Position numbers and translations under genes: made by a program. From positions 4,774,001 through 4,838,000 of the forward strand of contig CM082582.2 of assembly GCA_040954595.2 (NCBI GenBank): a DNA stretch of 64,000 nt, read 5' to 3'. Numbering within the stretch: the stretch's first letter is position 1; every line of letters begins with the position of its first letter. This document shows positions 1 through 11,921 of the stretch, one piece after another. The notes below the pieces were generated by a model that made no database searches, was not told the origin of the DNA, and saw only the letters and a program-made list of their open reading frames with translations. This stretch comes from Balanoglossus misakiensis. Lineage: Eukaryota > Hemichordata.

Positions 1-459
1 ATACGTTATAAATAAAGTTTTCCGTTGATATAAATTTGTGATCATAATAAATTTTGATTTATCACATACATTATAGCACTATTGATATTTATATTCGTCT
101 CGATTATAAACAAAAAAACATCATTTTATCACATGATAGCACTTCAGGAAATGTTTGCCGCATAATAACCCTGTTTAAATATGTTCTCGTTGCTTTGTTA
201 TTAATCAGTCCTAATAACTTGTAGTCGTGAGGTGATCAGTTATGAAGGTGATATCTGTAGTGTTTGATATGACTGTCACAAGAGGGTCTTCATACAGAAT
301 GCCTGTCAGAAAATACAAAGAAATGTTATGTTATTATTGAGGAAAACACAAGTAAGCCCGATAAACTAAAGTCGATGGTATTTATGGGGGTCAATCATTA
401 AAATGCCATCTCAAAGCAGGCAATTTCGGAGTTCGGGGGAAATATACCCGGGTCAAGTT
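1..459. other. 3' flank / probable 3' UTR of the SLC28-like gene
   Basis: This AT-rich stretch lies downstream of the minus-strand transporter stop codon (460-462). It has no convincing ORF and no recognised repeat. It is probably 3' UTR followed by intergenic DNA. I could not place a poly(A) signal with confidence. Confidence 0.4.
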
Positions 460-3400
460 TTAGCCATGTTCTCCTATGGCTGCGGAGTTAGATGGAAGTA
501 TAGGTTAACATTAATTTTTTTAAAGCAAGTACTGCTTCTTGGTTGGGCGATCGATGCCTGTCCACCAACCTGCTGCAAAACTTTGTCTTTTCCTACAATT
601 ACTAGTAAGCAATTTTCACATAATTCCAGCATACATTCCAACCCAACTTCGTACCTGCAATACACGCTGTCATAAAATTAGCGGCATTCCCGCAAATCAT
701 TGCTCTCACAACTATACTTGAGATATCCTTGGCTCTGTCGGGCGAGATCCCAATGAGCGCCCCTATCGTCAGACCGATGCCCGTCAGGTGAGACAGCCCA
801 CAGAGGGCGTAGGTGGCGATGACTTCAGAACGAGGCTAGCATTAAAATAGAAATACAATGTACATGTATCGATGTTTGTATTCAGTGTAGTGCTTTCGTG
901 GTGACTATGAATACACATACAATTTCTTATTTTGGTTTTATGTACTTTCTTCACTGAAATAATATTGTCTTGTGAAGCTTTTTAACATGATTGCTTATCT
1001 TGTTGTATATTTATACTACGTTATCCTCATTACTTTTCATTCATTCATTCATTCATTCATTCATTCGTTCGTTCGTTCATTCATTCATTCGTTCACTCAG
1101 TCATTCAGTCATTCACAAAACAACGCACCTCTTTCTTTACTATCATCTTTTATACTTACTGACAATGTTGGCTCTAAACCCAGCTCTCTGTTTTCCAAGA
1201 GGATCGCCATCTTTCTGTAGGATACCAGGACACTCGTCACTATCTTCATTCCGATGAGTTCACCAACCACGAAACAATCCTTCCATTCAACGCCCATCAA
1301 ATAAGCAACCGGCATGAATACCCATGCGCAGATCAGCTAATCAACACAGACAAAAACGTCATATCATGTTCTGTCCACAAAAGTGAACATCGAAACACGA
1401 TTTCTGAGTGAGAATTTCTACTGGCCAGCCAGTCCACAACATAGCTTATTTTCCTCGACTTCGCTCGTGGTAACTGGCCGGGAATAGAGAGAAACTTGTT
1501 TGCAAAGCTGTAGATCATCATTATTAAAGGGCGACGATCGTCGTATGCGCATGTGCCAAACATGAGATTCTGGTTACAAAAATGTATACAGTCAATGCCA
1601 TAATGATAGGGTAGTGTGTTGTCCCATGGAGCTACTGGTAGCTCCATGGCTGTCCTTACAACAAGATGGCGGCGACCATAGTCTGTGTCGGAGATCGGGA
1701 AAAGACAGTAAAGTGGTTTGAAAGAAGGGACAAATCTAAAGTCTGCTTGTACGGTGCGAATAAAAGGTTTGAATGCGTCGAACGAATTTGCAGAAAATTT
1801 GGATATGTTTTTACACCCGAAATTACGCACATGCGCATGAGACGATTGTCGGCCTTTCTGGAACTGGTGAGTCAGTACCAAATAAACAAAAAATATTTTT
1901 ACCTCAAAACTTAAGACAGGATAGCCGACCATTCCACCAACCCAGGAGAGAAAGGCGTTCATAAATTCGACCAGGCCCAAAAAGACAATACAGTTGGCAG
2001 CTACGTTGACAGCTATCGGCACGGCGGCCATTGCCCCAGTGGCAACAGCATCGATGATGTTCTGGTATTTTCTAGAAATTACAGTGTTATAAGACGATAT
2101 GTCAGTTGACGCTGAGACGTGGTATGAGTCACCAAGAGATGACAAACTGATGCAAATACAGGTAATATGGATTAATGATGAGGATTTTACAGAATAGGGA
2201 GAAGATTTGACGTATTTTATTCTTGAAAAAAATATGAAAAATTTGGCAGTTGTTGGGGCTTTAAACGGTTAAAGTACGCTTCGCCCTTTGAGCCGCACGA
2301 GATGGAAAAGGGAATATTTTTACCATCTGGTCTTCTGAGGCTGAAACATAAATGCTCTCCCTAGAATAAAAATGAATAATCATAGCCCTACAATCTGTCT
2401 TTTCTCCCCTACTTTGCATGTGTATCTTGAGATATATTGGCAGTGACATCCAGAAAATTGTCATATTTTTATTTTTGATTTGTTTAATAGAAAAATTGGC
2501 ATTCTTGGTGCGCACTACGACCTTTGTGTTTTAAACCACTTACGTGAAATTTATTTTGGCCGTCTTCAGTTCTGCCGATGGTAACTTCTCAATTTCCGGA
2601 TAAAACATTTTGGACAGTGCCAGGGCTGCTGGCGCTGACATGACAGAAGCTGTGATCAGATAGGAAGGGCTAAGACCGAAGGCAATGGCGGCACCGATGA
2701 CACTACCAGCAATAGTTGCATACCCTGAAGTGGCCACAGCGTGTAGTTCCGACACCGACATGGAGCTGATGTAGGGCGCTATCAGCAGTGGGGCTTCACT
2801 CTGTACAAAACCAAACGATGAATGAATGAATGAATACATGAATGAATGAATGAATGAATGAATGAATGAATGAATGAATGAATGAATGAATGAATGAATG
2901 AATGAATGAATGAATGAATGAATGGATGGATGGATGGATGGATGGATGGATGAATGAATGAATGGATGGATGGATGGATGGATGGATGGATGGATGAATG
3001 AACGAACGAACGAACGAACGAACGAACGAACGAACGAACGAACGAACGAATGAATGAATGAATGAATGAATGAATGAATGAATGCTATAGCAATGCAGTT
3101 GACACAGAGACATGGTTAATACGGATGTAGGATATAGGCCTTCAGTTTGTCGCGAAAGCCATCGATGTATCATCAATACTTGAGTAATATTTTTAATCTC
3201 ACTGCAACCAGTTTTGACAAATTTCTGCTGTGTCCTTTTTAAATTTAATAGTACAGAACTACAGAAGTTGCTAATAATGAGACCGATTCTGGCACCGCTA
3301 TCAAACAATTGAGGAAATGTTAACCATCCACTACATTACAATTTCGCTACGGAATCGAATTTAAGAGCAGTGGTCATGTTTCTCAACAGCCTTGAAAACT

Positions 3401-6400
3401 CACCATGCTGAGGAAGATGGAGGCAGCAGCAGCAAGAGATTCGCTCGCTGATGTATGCATTGTGAACTGTAAAAGCCAGGCTAGTTTCTCAATAACCAGC
3501 TGAATGACTCGAATGTGATAAAGGCAAGCGATCGTGGACCCCAGAAATAATATGATCGGAAGAACCTGTAAAAACAAAAAAGAAAACACATCTGTCGACA
3601 AGCGTTTGAAGCAAGTGCATATTCTCGTTTGCTGAACCTCGAACTTTTGCTTCAGTAACGCATGCGCCGAATCGGAACGTACCACAAGTTGCGATACGAA
3701 CTGTGAAGCCGCGAGAAACTAGCAACATCGGATCGCAACCTGCGATGCTTTGCTTCGCCGCATGACTGAGAGCTGGCAAACGAGAACAGGATCGATCATG
3801 AGTGGGAGATTGGATGTATAGGCCACACAAGGGCAACTGAAGTCCTTGTTTTTTGATAGAGAAACTGGCGTCACATGTCCGAATAATTATTAAAGACGAC
3901 GTTCACCCCTATTTCTGCTTGCTTGTGACTCAAATAGTCTAAGGTAAACAATATAGTTTTACCGTGTTAAAAGTCATCTCGGTGTTCGATGATGTTAATG
4001 CAACATTTATCATGTGTTTTGAACAAGGCATGCCTAGCTATTGATCACATAAGTTTCGGAAATTGTGATTCAAGATGCATTTTCCTGTGTAAATGTGATT
4101 GATAGCGTGTTCAAAGTTTACCTTGAAAGCAAAGAAGTGATTGACCCAAAGTTCTCCGAAGACGAAAGTTGACCCGGCTTCAGTGTAATCCAGGAATTTG
4201 CTGACCTCCTCGCCAAGAAATCGGAAGGCTTCGAATCCCCACTTAGTGCGCAGAATCAACAGTGCCAAGCAGATCTGTAGAACCAGACCCCATACGACGG
4301 GCCTCCATCGAATCTAAACAAGTCATCAGAATACTTGGTGGTTAGGCTGCATTCACAAACACCTCTGGAGGGGGGGGCAGGAGAATTGAGGGGGGGGATT
4401 TGAAATAATTGAGGGTATGTAAGGGGGGGATTTGAAATAATTTAGGGACTGAAAGGGGGGGACTTGAAAACTTTAACGACTAAATATTTATTTTGAGTCC
4501 ACAAAAATGCAGTTTCGCGCCCTTTATTTTACAACATTTTCTAATGCGGGAGGGGGACACCCCCTCCCACACCCACCCCCTCCATTCATCAACACCTTTC
4601 AATCATTGACTGGTTTATCTAGTGTCCCAGGTCAGGGGACTTGCCCCACCCCATGATAACTTTGAGCGGCGACGGTTAAATTTGTCCTCCCCAACATACC
4701 GGTAGTTGAGTTAATTTGCTTTGAGCTCTGTATTTTAGAAAATTTTCTTACGTGGGAGGGGGACACCCCCTCCCAAACCCAACCCCTTCAATTCTCGGTT
4801 TACAATGTCTCCCAACACAGAATACAAATATATGTACTTAAAAAATAAAAACAATGTTCAGTTTTAATACCCACTGATGAGGGGAAACATCAGTTTCAAA
4901 TTCTTTTCATGGGAGCGCTGTTTTTCTTTTTACAAGATAGATAGGTGATGTGTTTTGCTCTGTGAAAGAAAATGGGGGGGGGGATTTCAAAATTTTGGCA
5001 GTTCGGAAGGGGGGGATTTGAAAATATTGGCAGTTGGGAAGGGGGGCATGTGAAAATAAGCGGTAAAAAAAATTGAATTCTCCCGCCCCCCCCCCTCCAG
5101 AGGTGTTTGTGAATGCAGCCTTAATATCAGAAGAAATTTTGCAGAGACTAAAAAACGGCATTTCCATAACAGGTACGTTGCCGTAACAAATAAAATAACA
5201 ATACTTATCATCTCATCAAGCAAAGTGCTAACTCCGACAAGACATTTTTGGTACAAAAGTATCTGATTTCAGTTTTATGCTTATATTAAAACTTACCTTG
5301 TCCGGGTGTTTAGAAAACAAGAAGCAAAAGATGATGATGCAAATCAGACCGACCAATGACATCATGTTTGCTGGTCTCTTCCAAGTGTCGAAAATAATCC
5401 ACAGAATAATTAGCGCCAGTATCAGGATTCCGGATACCCTGAGAAGAACAGAATGGCGTACATTGTTAAATCTGACACGCCAAATCTCGAACAATTGGCC
5501 ACCTGTGTGTCAAATGGTAGTGATTAGCATACTTCGTTCTTGTGTATCATGTAAAATTGTAGACGATCACCTAGCTGTGGTACGCAGCTGTACCGTTGGG
5601 GGGGGGGGGGCTGTCCGTGGGGGTAATCAGCCCCCCCCCCCCCGCAACGGTACAGCTGCGTACCACAGCTAACGATCACCTCACCAACATCTCTGAGTCA
5701 ACACGCATAGTTTCACGCAATTTTCAGTGGTGTTAAAGATTTGGGGATGATCAACCTACCACCTAATAATGTTCCATCGTCTGTCGCAGAAACGGACCAA
5801 CGGCCTGCACAGTTCACTGAAAGATTCTCCAAATCGATCTCTGATTTTGGCATAGACTATGCACAGCACAACGAATATCGTCATGACAAGCAGCGCCAAC
5901 GCTCCGTCAAATGAGTAAGAAAGGGCATAGCACATGTAGGCACAATATAAAAGAAGTAACGTGAGATATAACGTAATCTTCAAGCTCCTCTTGTTTTTCT
6001 TCAGGATTTTGCCAGCTACTGACTGAATTTTGCGGATACCCTGTCGAAAAGAAATTATAACCATAGTTAGCCGTTACGTGACGTGACGTGATGTGGTGTG
6101 ATCCGTTTCGGTGTGATGTGATGTGATGTGTGACGTTACATATTATTTATACAAATGTAACCGTGACACCTGACTGAACAAAATTACGTGATTCTTTAGC
6201 GGGTTCTATTTTTATTTTCATTAAAATCTAACATATTTGGAATTTCAAGATTTTCGTAATAAAAGCATGGGTTACTAGACATATAACACGCACTCTTATT
6301 ACCTATGTATTAGGAGCTTTTCAATATTACCAACTCCGAGGAAAATTACCGGTACATGGTGTAAATATTTAAGAGAACTGAGATATACCTGATATCACAG

Positions 6401-6995
6401 GCCTTTGTGAGATTTTCGTATAATAATCACATGTGTTAAAGTTAAATTTTATTAAAAAAATACTTGACGTACCCTGGCACAGCCGTTGTCAGGGATATCG
6501 ATACCATCGACACCAGAGCCGATGTTTATCCTTTCTTCGTATGAATTTTCTCCTCTGCTTTTCCCATTCATCTCACGTGCATCGCCTCCAGCGCTGTTCA
6601 TATCAACTGTAATGTCACCATCTGCAGCTTTCTGGGACCCAAATAGAAAATGAACTACAATTTATATGTTGCGGTTCATACAGGTTTCGTCCGTTTGAGC
6701 ATAGACACAAGAGGTGTGTAAGATACACGTGATAAGTAGCATGATTTGACAAATAACTTAAAAAAGAAAATACCATTTTCTTGGTTTCCTTCGTTTTGTA
6801 CGTGATTTCATCCTCCAAACGTTGGGCGTTACTCCAGAATACGCGAGTATATATAAACGAGGTATCATGATCAAGAATTAATCATGAACTTACTTCTGCC
6901 GAGGCCTCTGGTATTTCAAACGCAACATTATCGTTGGCCGTATCCATGGATTTGAGTTCAAAACTTCCTTTCTTGAAATATTGCAATTCTGCCAT
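460..6995 (-). CDS. SLC28-like: Concentrative (Na+-coupled) nucleoside transporter, SLC28/CNT family
   Basis: Coding exons (minus): 6995-6894, 6631-6473, 6040-5760, 5438-5297, 4313-4122, 3565-3404, 2800-2544, 2146-1903, 1336-1160, 835-655, 479-460. Phases agree throughout and give 638 aa, close to mammalian CNTs (about 650-690). CNTs import nucleosides across the plasma membrane with sodium or protons. Residues 1-90 form an acidic hydrophilic N-terminus, followed by many hydrophobic segments. Family landmarks are SKHPDK near 228, [12 protein letters not shown] in exon 5, SEAPLLI at 347-353, [24 protein letters not shown], and [11 protein letters not shown] at 575-585. The conserved NEFVA signature reads SVLVS at 548-552, and GFAN reads GLSH at 585-588, so substrate handling may differ. 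The ATG at 6995 is the first Met after an acceptor at 7008, so a 5' UTR exon lies upstream. The last exon (six residues) is the least certain; 531-488 is an alternative. Confidence 0.88.
1037..1117. repeat. (TTCA)n tetranucleotide microsatellite
   Basis: This is an array of TTCA units with interspersed TTCG units and a degenerate TCAG end. It lies in the SLC28-like intron between exons 1336-1160 and 835-655. On the transcribed strand it is complementary in type to the larger array at 2816-3083. The open frames through it (repeated I-H-S-F) are repeat artefacts. Confidence 0.9.
1528..1855. mobile_element. TTAA-flanked MITE, family 1, copy A
   Basis: The left end AGGGCGACGATCGTCG and the right end form terminal inverted repeats of about 30 bp (the right end, reverse-complemented, reads AGGCCGACAATCGTCTCATG). 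TTAA precedes the left end at 1524-1527; the right flank is TTCT, probably a mutated TTAA. The element is 328 bp and sits in an SLC28-like intron. A related copy with both TTAA flanks lies at 27427-27750, which shows this is a dispersed element. The target and size suggest a piggyBac-type non-autonomous element, although TA-target families are not excluded because TTAA contains TA. A frame of about 60 codons inside is partly shared with copy B but has no recognised function. Confidence 0.75.
1624..1649. repeat. 26-bp perfect palindrome inserted within MITE copy A
   Basis: Two 12-bp arms (CCATGGAGCTAC and its reverse complement) surround a TG centre. TGTCC occurs directly on both sides, whereas the equivalent place in copy B (near 27520) has a single TGTCC and no palindrome. 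This looks like a tiny foldback insertion with a 5-bp target duplication. Confidence 0.6.
2816..3083. repeat. Long (TGAA)n/(TGGA)n/(CGAA)n microsatellite
   Basis: About 270 bp of ATGA units form blocks: TGAA, then TGGA, then TGAA, TGGA, CGAA and TGAA again. It lies in the SLC28-like intron just upstream (in transcript order) of the exon at 2800-2544 and ends about 15 bp from the splice acceptor. The blocks of variant units show unit-level slippage. Confidence 0.95.
4345..5120. mobile_element. PIF/Harbinger-like MITE, 776 bp
   Basis: The left end begins GGCTGCATTCACAAACACCT and the right end is its near-perfect reverse complement, with about 45 bp of terminal inverted repeat. Both ends are flanked by TTA (4342-4344 and 5121-5123). 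A 3-bp TWA target duplication is typical of PIF/Harbinger elements. The interior has G-rich tracts, each followed by GATTTGAAA-type words, and no transposase frame. It lies wholly in the SLC28-like intron between exons 5438-5297 and 4313-4122. Confidence 0.7.
5573..5672. repeat. Perfect foldback element with 9-bp direct flanks
   Basis: Arms of about 26 bp (AGCTGTGGTACGCAGCTGTA continuing to CCGTTG, and its reverse complement) enclose a G run and a matching C run, so the stem extends inward. CGATCACCT occurs on both sides (5564-5572 and 5673-5681), as expected of a target duplication. It lies in the SLC28-like intron between exons 6040-5760 and 5438-5297. Confidence 0.7.
6071..6140. repeat. 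Degenerate GTGAC/GTGAT pentanucleotide repeat
   Basis: Imperfect units of GTGAC and GTGAT are repeated across about 70 bp, just outside the exon at 6040-5760 in an SLC28-like intron. Confidence 0.7.
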
Positions 6996-9900
6996 TATCT
7001 TTTTGACCTGCGCAATCAAACATTTCAAAATCACATTTCAATTTAAAGCGAAAATTTGTTCATTTTCAATAAACACCCTTGGCAGAATTATGCAAATACG
7101 CACAATTTAGTGCGCAAACGCAGATCAGAACAAGTCTTTCATCGAAACACTCTGCTGCACACAACAAAACGCTTACTATAGTATGCATTAAAGTAGTATG
7201 AAATGGGACAAGGGCAAGGGCAAGGGCATTGATATGATGACTATACTGACAGTTAACCTTGCATTCCAACCCTGAACTAGACCGGAGAGTCATAGCATAA
7301 AAAAACAACATCACACCGCATATTTTACGTCCTGGCTGTTTTCAGGTAACTTTGCCTGCCAGTGGGAACCCCGCGTTTATATCTTCCGTCTGCCCGTTGC
7401 GGTTTAACTAATTTTCAACGAACTTGACTTTTTTGAACAAAAAAATATAATGACCTCATGGTGTTAGTCTAAGACATGCCTCGTTTGAAATCCGGTCAAT
7501 GCCAGTCAGGCTGAATCGCCTCTATACCTGACGCTTTCAAATGTCCAAAGAGATTCCAGTGTCATACATGTACCTCCATATGATGGTTTTCCTGGGACTT
7601 CAACATTTGCACGTATTTTTGGCTGTATTTTTCGTTTGTTAAAACTCTGTGTCTCTTTTACCACAGTCATATTCTTTTACATAGTGCCCAAAATGAAATC
7701 AGTTGTGTAAAGTCGTGTAAAGGCACCGAATGTAAAGTTCTGTCGCCCCGTTCTGTTGCCAGTTTTTCTCTTTCGTCATGAAGAATTCAACATTAATTGC
7801 TCTCAGATCAGTACTTGTACACAGTGTACCCTCATACAGATTTCAATGAAGTCAACAAAACGCAAATACACTGAACAAAGATATCAGTGAAGTGACAAAG
7901 AAAATGATCCTGTGCAACTAAAAAAAAGGCATTTCAGCGAGCAGAACACAAGCTGCATGTACGACCTGGCGAACGATGCCCTTGGCTAAGTCCTAATCGC
8001 GTCTTTACATTATATTGGTTGCCCTATTAATCAACAACAGACGAAAGTGCCCGCGATTTCAGTCCAAAGAAAGAATCCACAGAGAGAATTGGAATAATAC
8101 TAACACAACAATATCATCGCACGAAGAATGACTTCTATTGATCGCCTCGCAGGAGTTTCTTCAATCCAAAGCAACATTGAAATTAAAATGAGTGACTTCA
8201 TATATGTACAAACTGTATGCCTTATGTTAATCACAGGTACAATCAAAAGGTGGCGGCGAATTCAACCTTTCGTCTTGGAGTCACATATGTTTGGCAGTCG
8301 TCGAAGTAATGAGAACAGTGTATGGATGTAATCTCTTCAATAAATCAAGACAAATTTGGAAAGCTATAAGATTTTGGAGAATTCCTCCAGAAATATACCT
8401 CGCATCCTACTCCCATTATCGCGCCAAGTTTCGTGCATTTCTTGTATAAATGACCAATGCTTTGTCACGTCAGGGAGCCGTTTGTATTTCACAACGACCT
8501 CGCCAATATATCCGCCTCTATGATAACGGGAACGGGGCAGCATTGTCACGATTCAAAAAGAGAGGACAAACTTCCAAGTTCTCCATTCAGATCATATCTT
8601 CAGCATTTACGCTCAGCAATGTCAACTAACTTGTATGTTTGTGAATTGTGAATAAAACAGTCGACCCACTCCTATAAAAATTGCATTATCCTTGTCATGG
8701 ACGGGACGCGAGTACCAACGTAGTGCACTTATATTCTTCAGGCTCACAAACACTACCTTGTTTAAAACTTAATTAGAATTGAAGTAATATGGCTCCCTTC
8801 TATTTTTCACTTCTCCGTTCTCTTGTAATAAGTACGGTCAAATAAACTGGCAGCAACCGCCGCTAAAATCTCCGCTCTCGTAATTCACGGGGTTAATGGA
8901 TGACAATCTTCAATTGGCCCAACCACGGTATTTACAAATACAGTGATAATAGCATTAAACAAATACCAAAAGCGCTCAGAATTCATTGGGGCTTTAACAC
9001 TTTGAAACACAGGAAAACACTTATCTGGGTAGTCGATTCTATTTATAGCTGCAAAGTCTTATCAAACCATTTCGTTACTATGAAAAGTGAAACACTTCAT
9101 CCCACAACATTGCTATTAATACACACTTGTATGTCTTACCTGTAGTTTGCACGGTCTACAATTAAGTTAAATGGCAGCTTTGTAAAACGACTCCAACACA
9201 AAACCGCGCACAAATTGGACTAGGTACAGCATTCACACCGCTTTTGTTCGTTGTTTGGGGTTAGAGGCCAGGTCCCGTGGTACTTTTCAACAAAGTAAGT
9301 CTCACTGGTATTTGCTGGGACTTAGAAAGGTGAACTGAATGCATCTATTTTGACTTTCTGGCTTTTGACATGTAAAATACTGGTGAAATCAAGCCATCAA
9401 AACAACACGCACACACGCACAACAATTTCATACCTCGTGACTTTTGACATTCCCTGGTTGAGGTTGTTCAGTGAAGGTTTTTTTCGTTTATCAGAAATCA
9501 TCTCTCCCAAAAATCATCCTTTTCGTTCATTGCTTCTGTTCTTACGGTCACTTCGGAGACGGAATTTTTTGAAGACGTACCATGTCAACATTTCATTATT
9601 TCTGAATGCCATGGTTACACCAGACAAAATGTTGGGTCAATTATATGGTATTTAGATCGTTTTATGCATAATTTGAGTTGCTTGGGTACTTCTGAAACGA
9701 GGTCAAGTGATAGAGGGACAAAGAGTCGACCCGGAGTTATTTGATACACTAGTTCACTAGTTTCAGGTCAGGAGCCATCTTCCGATCCCCTGGGTCCTAT
9801 TACCCCGTCTGAAGTGTACGGTCGCCTGCCTAGGTGAGATTGCCCTTGTTGTCCATTGGCCCATAGCTTAGCCTTTGGCCGAGTGCAACGAAACCCAAAT

Positions 9901-10690
9901 GATATCGACGACAATGCGAATACTTTAAAAAACTGCAAAACGCCGTGGGGATTGACTTCCGCAGTGATGAGGTCAGAAACATCGCAGAGACAAGGATAAA
10001 TCCCAACTTTTTCCGTATATATAAATTCGGTAAAAAATCATGGTGTACAAGTGGTTTTATCAATACATGTAGTTCAAGTAAAACATGGAACACCGTTTTT
10101 ACTATGAAGTAATCCTTTCACCTAAATTGTTCACCAACATCTGATTTATACTGTATTGCCGGTTGAATTGTCGGGTATTTTCTACTTCAGTGATCCTCAT
10201 TCCGAATCGTGATTTCTGTCGCAAGTGTTGTTTTTACAAGTTGAGACAGGTGAGGGAGGAGGGCGCTAGCACAGTATTACTAGCATACACTATCAGTTGG
10301 ACAGCACTGGATTTGTCCCAAATCTATGGGATGTAATTATATCGGAATAAAATGAAATACATTTCAACACCATTTTTAACGGGCCTAAGCATGATAAGAG
10401 TGAGCGTGTTCAGATTTGTGTGATCTCGTAGGGTGAGTGATCGATATGATAGGCCCAATGATGACGAAACTGACAGTCATGCAAGCCAAAGAAAATATTC
10501 GAAACGTGGGGAAATATAAGAATGGTTACATTGAACGACTCAATTAGTTAGTTAATTTTTATTGAGAAATAAAAGTGACATAAAATACACACGCAAAAAA
10601 CACAAATCATACGCCAAGCGACCGGTGGGTTAGTCCAGGACAGGACAACTAATATTCACATGCAAGATGGTAAGCGCCCTCTTGCGCAAA
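6996..10690. other. Gene-free stretch upstream of the SLC28-like gene
   Basis: The splice acceptor at 7008 implies at least one 5' non-coding exon of the SLC28-like gene to the right of it, but I could not locate that exon. The short ORFs here have no recognisable domain. I see no repeat beyond short GGGCAA runs near 7205-7228. Confidence 0.4.
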
Positions 10691-10930
10691 ACAGCAAATG
10701 TTCTTCCGTGACGTCATTTATGAGGGTTTTGATTATCACCCGCTGCGGCGCTGCTGCCTACGGTACGGAGAGTCAGTTTACATTGAATGAGGCCGGCTGC
10801 TGAACGGAGTCTGTATGTTTCTGAGACTACTGTAATCTGCGATCAGTGATTTTTGCATTTATACCAGATTTAGGTTCCAGGGAAAATCATAAGAGGACGA
10901 GTGTGCATATTACAGGGCTAACTAGGTAGG
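10691..10930 (+). promoter_or_regulatory. Probable promoter and 5' UTR exon of the KIFC3-like gene
   Basis: This is a locally GC-richer stretch with a full CRE palindrome, TGACGTCA, at 10709-10716. About 110-220 bp downstream is a block ending in a donor-like CTAACTAG|GTAGGTAT near 10927. The first recognised KIFC3-like coding exon follows 3.9 kb later with its own acceptor, so an upstream untranslated exon is expected. Assigning it here is an inference; no TATA box was seen. Confidence 0.35.
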
Positions 10931-11921
10931 TATCACACATGTTCTTGTCAGAATGTGTTGTTTATTGCAGGAGACCGTGATTTTGCATTGTGAGTGCAAC
11001 CTCAGATTACAAACCTGCTTGGTTTTGCTTTTGTTTTCATTTTTTTGGGTGCATAAACGTGTACGTGCACACAGTGGTGTCAAATTCACAACGTGGGAAC
11101 CATGATTTTTAAATCACAGTTTTAGTATAAGAATATCGATCTGGATAGCACACTCTGGCTGCATTGGACTCGTAACACAACACTCAGCCCCCAGCGGTAC
11201 AATCTTTTAGTTTTATCAATTATGTTCATGGATTTATGACTAGGAGACGGTGCAGCCATAGGCTTCTTATGCTAACCGCTATCGACATACGGTTATGGCT
11301 AGCCAGAAGCATGGCAGTACCTCCATAGAATTTACTTTGTCAACTTCACTGCCTGGTCAGTCCGTGGTGTAAACAAACGTTATACAACAGTTGACACTAT
11401 CCAGTGGGAAACATATTGTCAGAGGACAGACACAGCAGCGCAAACTAAACAAGTATAAGAATTAGATACGTGTATCTTTTGTTGAGAAAAGTTTACTCAT
11501 AAAACCCCATGTGTATACCCACGTTTACGTTACGTGTACGTTATATAAAAAAAACTGTATCATTCAGTCTAAGGTCCAACCTGTTGCAAGCCAGCTGTGG
11601 AAGCTTAGCTGCAGGTTAAAACAATGCATATGCAACAATAACACCGACCAATTGTAGTATTGAACCACAGTCATCACAAAGTTTATAAACCAGTAATTTT
11701 TTAAACTATCAACCAAGAACTTGGAATTGTCTTTGCACATATTTTACCACTTGTATGCTGACTGTAACACAAATTTAGCTCAATCTTTTGGCCATTTTGC
11801 TTTTTTTATGTATTCCTAATGGAATAATACTGGTACATGTGTACGTAGTATTTGCATGTAGCTTATCAACACATACAGTCAATATGTGCAGAAATTTTGG
11901 GAAAACAATAGAAACTTATTA

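Noticed and set aside
488-531. Alternative last SLC28-like exon
   Set aside because: It is phase-compatible, but its acceptor lacks a polypyrimidine tract, unlike the one at 480. Kept only as an alternative.
1666-1914. 82-codon ORF as a protein gene
   Set aside because: It lies within a TIR-bounded MITE inside an intron; its relative at 27448-27729 differs by frame-changing indels.
2816-3083. Possible CRISPR-like array
   Set aside because: The units are 4 bp with no spacers; it is a microsatellite in an animal intron.
2796-3308. 170-codon open frame rich in I-H-S-F
   Set aside because: It is a translation of the TGAA microsatellite inside an SLC28-like intron, not a gene. The same applies to the frames over 972-1257.
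6774-6831. Extra SLC28-like exon encoding a charged peptide ([13 protein letters not shown])
   Set aside because: From the best acceptor the frame opens with a stop codon. The flanking exons join in phase 0 without it, and neither acceptor has a pyrimidine tract.
9830-10093. 87-codon minus-strand ORF as an SLC28-like upstream exon
   Set aside because: No resemblance to CNT N-termini and no convincing donor feeding the 7008 acceptor.
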